Positions 1-5,410 of a DNA stretch of 5,410 nucleotides are shown here, piece by piece (within the stretch, counting starts at the first letter, position 1; each line of letters begins with the position of its first letter). The DNA is from Desulfurobacteriaceae bacterium (lineage in GTDB: Bacteria; Aquificota; Aquificia; Desulfurobacteriales; DQVG01), in assembly GCA_015661865.1 (NCBI GenBank), contig DQVG01000032.1:1-5410 (forward strand), in the 5' to 3' direction. The notes beneath the pieces were generated by a model that saw only the letters and a list, made by a program, of their open reading frames with translations, did no database searches and had not been told where the DNA came from. A program made the translations under genes and the position numbers.

Positions 1-672
1 AAAGTAATGTCGGCTCCTGTTATTCAAAGTAAAATCTCATCTCAGGGACAAATAACTGGAAGCTTTACTCTTGAGGAAGCTCAGGATCTGGCTTTGGTTT
101 TAAAAGCTGGAGCTCTGCCAGCCCCAGTAAAAATAGTAGAAGAAAATACTGTAGGACCTTATTTAGGAAAAGCTTCAATTGAAGCTGGTTTTAAAGCTGC
201 AGTTGCAGGTCTTATTTTGGTTTTACTTTTTATGCTCTTTTATTACAAGATATTTGGATTAATTTCAGATATAGCTCTTTTACTTAATTGCTTATTTTTA
301 TATGCTCTTTTAGTAATTTTAGATGCGGTTTTAACCTTACCCGGTATAGCTGGCTTTATTTTAACCATAGGTATGTCAGTAGATGCAAATGTAATTATTT
401 TTGAAAGAATAAAAGAAGAGTTAAGAAAAGGAAGACGACTTTCTTCTGCTATAGAATTTGGCTTTAAAAAAGCCTGGTTAACAATTCTTGATGCTAATAT
501 AACCACTTTAATTACCGCTTTAATTTTATTTATTTTTGGAACTGGACCCATAAGAGGATTTGCCGTTACTTTAAGTTTGGGTCTTATTTGTTCTTTATTT
601 ACCGCAGTGTTTGTAACAAAGGTTTTGATTGACGTTATTTATAAACTAAATCCAAAACTATTAAAGATTTAA
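1..672 (+). CDS. secD: Protein translocase subunit SecD, C-terminal part (5' partial)
   Basis: SecD is an inner-membrane partner of SecYEG that uses the proton gradient to help pull preproteins out on the far side of the membrane. The frame is open from the first base, so the true start lies upstream. What remains is the end of the periplasmic P1/P4 region ([22 protein letters not shown], roughly residues 20-42 of the visible part) followed by five hydrophobic segments. The diagnostic SecD motif [19 protein letters not shown], followed by IFERIKEEL, lies near residues 113-141, and [16 protein letters not shown] near 176-191. SecF would carry a different motif around the DxxxxFxRIRE region, so this is SecD and not SecF. 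The gene ends after the last SecD membrane segment with no SecF half fused on, and the next gene, 2 nt downstream, is ispG rather than secF. Identification is firm; the N-terminal half cannot be judged. Confidence 0.95.
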   Translation, partial: KVMSAPVIQSKISSQGQITGSFTLEEAQDLALVLKAGALPAPVKIVEENTVGPYLGKASIEAGFKAAVAGLILVLLFMLFYYKIFGLISDIALLLNCLFLYALLVILDAVLTLPGIAGFILTIGMSVDANVIIFERIKEELRKGRRLSSAIEFGFKKAWLTILDANITTLITALILFIFGTGPIRGFAVTLSLGLICSLFTAVFVTKVLIDVIYKLNPKLLKI

Positions 673-674
673 AG

Positions 675-1739
675 ATGAGAAGAAAAACAAAGATAGTTAA
701 TTTAGGTCATATAAAAATTGGATATAAGTATCCAATTTATGTTCAATCTATGCTTAAAAATTATTTGGAAAATTTTGAAAATGTAAAAAAAGAGGTTGAA
801 AAACTTTTATCCGTTGGATGTGAAATTATAAGATTTGCGGTGCCAGATAGAGATTCAATTAAGTATATAAAACCTTTAAAATCTTTTATTTATTCAATTT
901 CAAAAGAAAAAAATTATTTTTTACCGGCTTTAGTAGCAGATATTCATTTTGATTATAAATTAGCTCTTTTAGCTATGGAGGAAGGTGTAGAGGGAATAAG
1001 AATCAATCCAGGTAATATTAAAAGAAAGTATTTGAAAGAGATAATAAAAGTGGCAAATAGTAAAAATATCTGCATTCGAATAGGAATAAATACGGGAAGT
1101 TTACCAAAAAAAATTCAAAGTAGATACTCTACTTTAGAAATAGTTAACTATATTTTAGATTTAATTAAAGAAATGGAAGATTTAGGTTTTACAAACTTAA
1201 AAGTATCCGTAAAAGATAGTGATGTTATTAATACTATAAAAATAAACAAACTTTTAGCTCAAAAAATTGACTACCCCATTCATTTAGGTGTAACTGAAGC
1301 AGGTACTTTTCTTTCTGGAACAGTAAAATCTTCTATTGGTTTAGGAGCATTACTTTTAGAAGGTATAGGAGATACAATAAGAGTTTCTTTAACTGATGAA
1401 AGTTATAAGGAGGTTATAGTAGGTTTTGAAATTTTAAAAGCTTTAAAATTAAGAGAAGGAATAAATATAATATCCTGTCCTACCTGTGGAAGATGTAAAG
1501 TAAATGTAAAAAAAATTGCTAAAATTTTAGAAAAAAATTTTTCTTATGTTAGAAAAAATGTTAATGTTGCAGTTATGGGTTGTAGTGTAAATGGCCCGGG
1601 TGAAGCTAAACATGCGGATATTGGCATAGCTGGAGCAGAAAAATATTTTTTATTTTTTAAAAAAGGAAAAGTAGTAGGTAAAGGTAATTTTGAGGAGGCT
1701 TTGAATTGGATTTCAGCTCAATTGAAAACGTTAACTTAA
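675..1739 (+). CDS. ispG: 4-hydroxy-3-methylbut-2-en-1-yl diphosphate synthase IspG (GcpE)
   Basis: IspG is the cytoplasmic [4Fe-4S] enzyme that reductively opens methylerythritol cyclodiphosphate (MEcPP) to HMBPP, the penultimate step of the MEP isoprenoid pathway. The 354 residues match the usual bacterial length. Family blocks appear in order: YVQSM at 22-26, AVPD at 55-58, VADIHFDY at 87-94, GIRINPGNI at 107-115, IRIGINTGSL at 134-143, HLGVTEAG at 203-210, IGLGALLLEGIGDTIRVSLT at 221-240, SCPTCGR at 267-273 and VMGCSVNGPGEA at 300-311. Expected cluster ligands are Cys268, Cys271, Cys303 and Glu310; Cys274 is an extra nearby cysteine. The ATG start fits because the family's RRKT-x-x-V opening begins directly after it and no other in-frame start is close; the ribosome site (TAAAG) is weak, suggesting coupling to secD. 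The loop after QSM differs from the common MTNTxT. Function is nearly certain. Confidence 0.97.
   Translation: MRRKTKIVNLGHIKIGYKYPIYVQSMLKNYLENFENVKKEVEKLLSVGCEIIRFAVPDRDSIKYIKPLKSFIYSISKEKNYFLPALVADIHFDYKLALLAMEEGVEGIRINPGNIKRKYLKEIIKVANSKNICIRIGINTGSLPKKIQSRYSTLEIVNYILDLIKEMEDLGFTNLKVSVKDSDVINTIKINKLLAQKIDYPIHLGVTEAGTFLSGTVKSSIGLGALLLEGIGDTIRVSLTDESYKEVIVGFEILKALKLREGINIISCPTCGRCKVNVKKIAKILEKNFSYVRKNVNVAVMGCSVNGPGEAKHADIGIAGAEKYFLFFKKGKVVGKGNFEEALNWISAQLKTLT
1691..1698 (+). promoter_or_regulatory. Strong ribosome binding site for the FolB-like gene, inside ispG
   Basis: TGAGGAGG lies within the last codons of ispG and ends 7 nt before a TTG codon at 1706. It is one of the best Shine-Dalgarno matches in the window and decides the start of the downstream gene, which has no ATG or GTG near its beginning. 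Ribosomes finishing ispG would pass directly over it. Confidence 0.75.
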
Positions 1740-2074
1740 ATTTTCAAGAATATTCCATTATTTTAAAAGATATAAAACTAGTTTTGCATTGCGGAGATAT
1801 AAAAGAAGAGAGGAATTTAGGGATAGAAACTTTAATTGACTTAGAGGTAAAAGCTAATAAGTTTATAGATTACGTTCCCCTTTATAAACTTGTAGAAAAT
1901 GTAGCGAAGGGAAAATTTAAGTACTTGGAAGATTTTGCTTTAGTTTTATCTCAAGAAATGTTTAAAACTTTTAAACAAATAAAGGAGATCATGATATACC
2001 TACGGAAAAAATCTTTACCTTTTAATTTTTACGGCCAAGAAATAGGTGTTAAGCTAAAATTTAAAAAGGATTAG
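1706..2074 (+). CDS. folB: FolB-like protein, dihydroneopterin aldolase family
   Basis: FolB converts 7,8-dihydroneopterin to 6-hydroxymethyl-dihydropterin in folate synthesis, as a cytoplasmic oligomer with the T-fold. This 122-residue product shows the family pattern at low identity. HCGDIKEERNLG (28-39) matches the loop carrying the catalytic-site Glu (Glu35 or Glu36). DY at 55-56 matches the active-site Tyr, YLEDFA (73-78) carries the pterin-anchoring Glu75, and YLRKKSLPF (98-106) holds the position of the conserved Lys (Lys101 or 102). EIGVKLKF closes the fold, as GVxIE does in relatives. The start is TTG, chosen from its strong ribosome site and because no other usual start lies ahead of the conserved region. 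It gives about 15 extra N-terminal residues and a 34 nt overlap with ispG. No other folate gene is visible. It could be a related T-fold enzyme (FolX-like or other pterin enzyme), so the exact reaction is uncertain. Confidence 0.72.
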   Translation: MDFSSIENVNLNFQEYSIILKDIKLVLHCGDIKEERNLGIETLIDLEVKANKFIDYVPLYKLVENVAKGKFKYLEDFALVLSQEMFKTFKQIKEIMIYLRKKSLPFNFYGQEIGVKLKFKKD

Positions 2075-2078
2075 AAAA

Positions 2079-3179
2079 ATGAGTGAGGAAGTAAAAGATA
2101 AAGTTTTAAAATGTAAGGTCTTAGAAAAAGTTTATAAAAATGAATACACCGAAGAGGATATAAAATTGATATCTGAAATTGCCCGAGAAGAGCTTAAATT
2201 CTTAGTGAGAAATGGAATTCCTATAACGCCTCAAAATTTTGAGATTTGGTTTTATATTTTTTGTTATATTTTAGAAGAACTTAAAGAAATTCCACCTGAT
2301 GAAAAAATAAAGGAACTTTTTAAAAAGTTTTATAATAAAAAGCTAAAATATAAACCCGTAGATCCAAAATTGTTAAAAACTATTTCTAAAAGATTAGAAA
2401 AAGAAATTGATAATGTTTTAAGTTTAATAAATAATCATACCAATGTCTTAGATAAACACCAACAAAACTTAGAAAAAATTCAACAAAAGACAGAAAATAA
2501 AAATGTTAACATTTATGAACTTTTAAAAGAAATTTTATCTGAAGTAAGATCTTTAAAAGAGCAAAATGAAATTTTAAAAACTAAGTTACAAGAAGCTCAA
2601 GTTCAGATAAGTGAACTTAAGGAAGAACTTAGTCAAACTAAAAAAGATGCATCTATAGACTTTCTAACAAAAGTTTATAATAGAAGATCATTTATAAGAG
2701 CTTTAAAAGATTTTGTTAGAGATTATTATGAAAGAAAATATCCTTTTGCTCTGCTTATGATAGATATAGATCACTTTAAAAAAATTAATGATACCTATGG
2801 CCACTTATGTGGAGATAAAGTTTTAAGAGCTGTTGCTGAAACCTTAAAACTTAATTTACGAGCCAGGGATATTGTAGGAAGGTATGGAGGAGAGGAATTT
2901 GGAGTTATTTTACCTGGAAGCAATTTAGCTCAAGCAGTTAATATAGCTGAAAGATTGAGAGAAGCTGTAGAAGAATTAACCATAGATTGTAACGGAACTC
3001 CTATAAAAGTTACTATTTCTATAGGCGTAGCTACTATGAAAGATGGTTTAAATGAAGAATCTCTTATTAATTTAGCTGACGAAGCTTTATATTTGGCTAA
3101 AAGAAGTGGTAGAAATCGTGTAAAAACTATGTTAGATGTAGAAATTGAAAAGAGAAAGGAAAAGGAAAAAAATGAGTAA
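2079..3179 (+). CDS. Diguanylate cyclase (GGDEF domain) with N-terminal helical region and coiled coil
   Basis: This enzyme makes the second messenger c-di-GMP from two GTP. The GGDEF domain covers about residues 190-352 and looks active: DFLTKVYNRR at 194-203, the metal-binding IDIDHFKKINDTYGH at 228-242, the signature GGEEF at 270-274, SIGVA at 314-318 and ADEALYLAKRSGRN at 333-346. RARD at 261-264, five residues before GGEEF, is a canonical RxxD inhibitory site, so product feedback is expected. No membrane segment or signal peptide is visible, so it should be cytoplasmic. Residues 20-90 are a helical region with NGIPITPQNFEIWF at 45-58, a motif I recall from the N-termini of other GGDEF proteins. 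Residues 100-190 are mostly heptad-like coiled coil, suited to dimerisation. AAGGA at 2066-2070 supports the ATG. It follows the FolB-like gene by 4 nt and overlaps queH by 8 nt. The input signal is unknown. Confidence 0.95.
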   Translation: MSEEVKDKVLKCKVLEKVYKNEYTEEDIKLISEIAREELKFLVRNGIPITPQNFEIWFYIFCYILEELKEIPPDEKIKELFKKFYNKKLKYKPVDPKLLKTISKRLEKEIDNVLSLINNHTNVLDKHQQNLEKIQQKTENKNVNIYELLKEILSEVRSLKEQNEILKTKLQEAQVQISELKEELSQTKKDASIDFLTKVYNRRSFIRALKDFVRDYYERKYPFALLMIDIDHFKKINDTYGHLCGDKVLRAVAETLKLNLRARDIVGRYGGEEFGVILPGSNLAQAVNIAERLREAVEELTIDCNGTPIKVTISIGVATMKDGLNEESLINLADEALYLAKRSGRNRVKTMLDVEIEKRKEKEKNE

Positions 3180-3738
3180 AAAAATTCTTTTACATATATG
3201 TTGTGCTCCTTGTGCATGTTATCCTATAAAAGTTTTAAAAGAAGAATTTGAAGTTTTTGGATTATGGTATAACCCAAATATTCATCCTTTTACTGAATAT
3301 AAAAGACGTTTGGAGGAAGTAAAGAAATTAGAAGATATATTTAATATTAAAATAATTTATATTATTGATTATCCTTTAGAAACTTGGATTCAAGATAAAA
3401 TTTTTAGAGAAGATAAAAAAATAAGATGCAAATTATGTTATTACGATAGACTAAAAAGAACAGTTTCCGTTTGTAAAAATGGAAAATTTGATTTTTGGAC
3501 TTCAACTTTATTTTATAGTAAATTTCAAAATCATGATTTGATGAAAGAGGTTGCTATCAGTTTATCAAATGAATATAAGGTTAACTTTTTCTACAAAGAC
3601 TTTAGAGAAGGTTGGAAGGAAGGTATAGAAATTAGTAAAAACTTTAACTTATATAGGCAAAATTATTGTGGTTGTATTTACTCAGAAAAAGAACGTTATA
3701 AAGGTGAAATTAAAAAATTAAAAGAAGTATATAAATGA
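3172..3738 (+). CDS. queH: Epoxyqueuosine reductase QueH (DUF208 family)
   Basis: QueH carries out the last step of queuosine synthesis, reducing epoxyqueuosine to queuosine at the wobble position of tRNAs with GUN anticodons; it is the non-homologous replacement for QueG. The 188 residues show all family hallmarks: HICCAPC at 8-14 (Cys10, Cys11, Cys14), RCKLCYYDRL at 85-94 (Cys86, Cys89), FWTSTLFYSKFQ at 108-119 corresponding to the family's TTLxxSPYQ, and YRQNYCGCIYS at 161-171 (Cys166, Cys168). These cysteines hold the iron-sulfur and metal centre. The ATG at 3172 is preferred over an in-frame TTG at 3145: it has two AAAGGA ribosome sites (3155-3160, 3161-3166), and the longer form would only add a run of Lys and Arg before the conserved start. 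It overlaps the diguanylate cyclase by 8 nt (ATGAGTAA). No other queuosine gene is present here. Confidence 0.93.
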   Translation: MSKKILLHICCAPCACYPIKVLKEEFEVFGLWYNPNIHPFTEYKRRLEEVKKLEDIFNIKIIYIIDYPLETWIQDKIFREDKKIRCKLCYYDRLKRTVSVCKNGKFDFWTSTLFYSKFQNHDLMKEVAISLSNEYKVNFFYKDFREGWKEGIEISKNFNLYRQNYCGCIYSEKERYKGEIKKLKEVYK

Positions 3739-4226
3739 TTATTTTAGTTAAATATTTTTTAAGTTTATTTAGCTTTTCATCTTATTTATACTTATGTCTT
3801 TTTGTCCCCAAAAAATTTATTTTATTACCTTTCTATATTAGTAAGTATAAATATAATCAACAAGTTGAAGTTAAATTCTATCTTGCTAAAACTATTCCAA
3901 AAAGCTTTCTTAATTCAAACTACTGTACTTTTATACTGCCCTACAAACAAGCAAAAAAATATTCCGTTTTAAAACCAATTACAATTCTTTTTAAGACTAA
4001 TAATACTTATTATGCTTTATTTATAAATCAAGATGGGGATTATACCTATACCAATCTAAAAGGTTTAGTTCAAGCTTGGTATAAAGGTATTTATAGTTTA
4101 TATACAAAAAACTATGCTTCTATATATGAAAAGGTTTTTAATATAACTTTGCCAAAAGATATAATATTTTATGCACCTTCCCAAGGGATATTAAAATTAT
4201 TTACTCTACAAGAAGAGGATAAATAA
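3735..4226 (+). CDS. Tyrosine-rich hypothetical protein with hydrophobic N-terminus
   Basis: I do not recognise this 163-residue protein. It begins at an ATGA overlap with the queH stop and ends 3 nt before the sensor gene, so it sits squarely inside the operon and is very likely real. Residues 2-24 are strongly hydrophobic, followed by Lys26-Lys27 and a second short hydrophobic patch (FILLPFYI, 28-35). This suggests a membrane anchor or uncleaved export signal, with the remaining ~125 residues outside the cytoplasm; no clear signal-peptidase site is seen. About 20 of 163 residues are tyrosine, spread along the chain, and apart from the start there is no methionine. The rest alternates short beta-like stretches (VEVKFYLA, PITILFK, TYYALFIN) with an amphipathic segment LVQAWYKGIYSLYTKNYASIYEKVF (111-135). 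No catalytic motif is evident; only two cysteines (21, 64) occur. Its place beside a membrane sensor hints at a shared role, but this is inference. Confidence 0.8.
   Translation: MIILVKYFLSLFSFSSYLYLCLFVPKKFILLPFYISKYKYNQQVEVKFYLAKTIPKSFLNSNYCTFILPYKQAKKYSVLKPITILFKTNNTYYALFINQDGDYTYTNLKGLVQAWYKGIYSLYTKNYASIYEKVFNITLPKDIIFYAPSQGILKLFTLQEEDK
4215..4219 (+). promoter_or_regulatory. Ribosome binding site for the membrane sensor gene
   Basis: GAGGA within the last codons of the tyrosine-rich gene ends 10 nt before the ATG at 4230. It supports that start, which lies just ahead of the first membrane segment. Confidence 0.6.
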
Positions 4227-4229
4227 AGA

Positions 4230-5410
4230 ATGGGAATATCTAAAAAATTAAGATCAAATTTTATATGGACTTTAATAATTTTTAGCATTTTAGCTTTAAT
4301 TATTTCTAACTTTCTAATAATAGCAGTCTTAAAAGCTAAAGCTGAATATGTTATTAGCATACTTTTAAACAATTACTTTGTTTCTTCTTCCGATATAAAT
4401 GAGCTAATAAATAAACTTGTAACTTCTCCTTTTGTATCTCAATTAAAAGTTTTTAAAAATGGGACAATTTATAAAGAGCTAACTGGACTTTCAGATAGTT
4501 ACAATTATGCTATTACAAAAACTTTTTTTGGAAAAGCAGCAAATTATAAAATTAAGTTATTTATATCTATTCCAGATTTAGTTTTTTATTTATATAAAAG
4601 ATTTTTTTATATTTCATTTATTTTAACTCTCCTTTTTGATATATTTTTACTTATTTTCTATAGAAGTATTTTGAATAGTATTATTAAACCACTTGAAATT
4701 TTATTTAGAAATATCCAAGAAAAAAGAATAGGCCAATTAATTCCAATAAAAAATAAAGAGTTTTTTGATATTCAACAGGAGTTAAAAAATATTTTTTTTA
4801 CTATAAAAACTTCTCAACAGAAGATAAAGTTTATTACAGAAATTTTAGAAACTTTAAAAAATGCAAACGATTTCAAAAGGGATTTTGAAAAACTTATAGA
4901 AAAATTAATCAAGGATTTTCCATATGTAGATGGTGTAATGATTATTAAAAAGAAAAAAGATGGACTTTTGGTTAAAGTATATGAAATTAATCAAAAAAAA
5001 GAATTTAAAATTGATAAAGAAAGTTTAAGCTTATATGCTTTCAATTCAATAAATCCAAAAATTTTGGGAGATATAGATAAATTAAATATACTTTCTGAAG
5101 AAGAAAAAGAATTTCAAATAAAAGATGCTTTTATTATTCCTATTTATTTATTTTCCGAAAAAGTTGGAGCTTTTGTAATTTATTCCAAAAGGAAACTTTT
5201 TCTTTCAGAAATTGAAAAAGAATTTTTTAAACTTTTTGCTTTTTCAATATTTTTAGCTTTAATTTTAAATGAGGTTTACAATACTGCAAAAAATATTGAA
5301 AGGGTAAAATCTCAGTATTTGGCAGAGGGTGTATCAAATTATCTTCAAATTTTAGAAAATAGATATATATATGGATATAAAACTCAAAGAATTTTAAAAA
5401 TTTTAGAACA
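4230..5410 (+). CDS. Membrane sensor protein: two membrane segments, HAMP-like linker, GAF domain (3' partial)
   Basis: The frame is open from the ATG at 4230 to the window end (393 codons, no stop), so the output domain is missing. Visible order: a basic N-terminus (KKLR); membrane segment 1 at about 11-34; a small extracytoplasmic part of about 90 residues (35-124); membrane segment 2 at about 125-145; a HAMP-like stretch starting with IIKPLEILFRNIQ (151-163) and running to about 195; and a GAF domain at about 200-352, recognised by its end (FIIPIYLFSEKVGAFVIYSK, then FLSEIEKEFFKLFAFSIFLAL and a closing helix). The final residues, ILENRYIYGYKTQRILKILE (374-393), resemble the opening helix of HD-GYP domains (ExRDxYTxGHSxRV), but the expected His is Tyr or Lys. 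It could instead lead into another output domain. GAF ligand and signal are unknown. A GAGGA site precedes the start, 3 nt after the previous gene. Confidence 0.85.
   Translation, partial: MGISKKLRSNFIWTLIIFSILALIISNFLIIAVLKAKAEYVISILLNNYFVSSSDINELINKLVTSPFVSQLKVFKNGTIYKELTGLSDSYNYAITKTFFGKAANYKIKLFISIPDLVFYLYKRFFYISFILTLLFDIFLLIFYRSILNSIIKPLEILFRNIQEKRIGQLIPIKNKEFFDIQQELKNIFFTIKTSQQKIKFITEILETLKNANDFKRDFEKLIEKLIKDFPYVDGVMIIKKKKDGLLVKVYEINQKKEFKIDKESLSLYAFNSINPKILGDIDKLNILSEEEKEFQIKDAFIIPIYLFSEKVGAFVIYSKRKLFLSEIEKEFFKLFAFSIFLALILNEVYNTAKNIERVKSQYLAEGVSNYLQILENRYIYGYKTQRILKILE

Noticed and set aside
243..551. Open frame of about 100 codons on the minus strand opposite secD
   Set aside because: It lies wholly opposite well-conserved SecD membrane segments, has no recognisable protein features, and is expected by chance in this frame of an AT-rich gene.
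1407..1414. Perfect AAGGAGGT Shine-Dalgarno-like sequence inside ispG
   Set aside because: No ATG, GTG or TTG follows at a usable distance. It encodes conserved IspG residues (KEV), so it is a coincidence.
3145..3171. Earlier in-frame TTG start for queH
   Set aside because: It would add nine mostly Lys/Arg residues before the conserved N-terminus. The ATG at 3172 has better-placed ribosome sites and matches the family start.
2930..3217. Open frame of about 95 codons on the minus strand across the diguanylate cyclase and queH junction
   Set aside because: It is antisense to the conserved end of the GGDEF domain. The Phe and Ser runs simply mirror the Lys- and Glu-rich codons of the real gene.
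3786..3797. Possible lipobox around Cys21 of the tyrosine-rich protein
   Set aside because: The residues before the Cys (Leu-Tyr-Leu) do not fit the small-residue requirement of a lipobox, so lipoprotein processing is not supported.
4169..4372. Open frame of 67 codons on the minus strand over the start of the sensor gene
   Set aside because: It overlaps two plus-strand genes with good ribosome sites and has no motif or ribosome site of its own.
4786..4802. Long T run in the sensor gene as a possible frameshift or slippage site
   Set aside because: The reading frame continues unbroken with GAF-like sequence on the far side. Such T and A runs are common across this AT-rich window.

Overview
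The window is a compact, all-plus-strand gene cluster from a very AT-rich bacterium. Arginine is mostly AGA, isoleucine is often ATA, and proteins are rich in Lys, Ile, Phe and Tyr. SecD, the MEP-pathway enzyme IspG, an iron-sulfur QueH and c-di-GMP signalling together suggest an anaerobic or microaerophilic, possibly thermophilic, Gram-negative-type lineage (Thermodesulfobacteria- or Aquificae-like is a guess). The sequence alone does not fix the taxon.

Layout: (1) 1-672, the C-terminal part of secD, cut by the window start; (2) 675-1739, ispG, complete; (3) 1706-2074, a FolB-like (dihydroneopterin aldolase family) gene starting at TTG inside the end of ispG; (4) 2079-3179, a soluble diguanylate cyclase with coiled coil and GGDEF domain; (5) 3172-3738, queH, epoxyqueuosine reductase; (6) 3735-4226, an unrecognised tyrosine-rich protein with a hydrophobic N-terminus; (7) 4230 to the window end, a membrane sensor with two membrane segments, a HAMP-like linker and a GAF domain, whose output domain is cut off. 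The last gene has no stop codon in the window.

Every junction is either an overlap (34, 8 and 4 nt) or a gap of 2 to 4 nt. There is no room for a promoter or terminator between genes, so the simplest reading is one transcript with translational coupling. No tRNA, rRNA, CRISPR, insertion sequence or long repeat was seen, and no stretch over 300 bases lacks a gene.

The genes do not form one obvious pathway. They cover protein export (SecD), isoprenoid precursor synthesis (IspG), pterin chemistry (FolB-like), tRNA queuosine modification (QueH) and signalling (diguanylate cyclase, GAF sensor). Most of it looks like ordinary housekeeping. The parts most worth a second look are the tyrosine-rich unknown together with the truncated sensor beside it, and the odd FolB-like gene.
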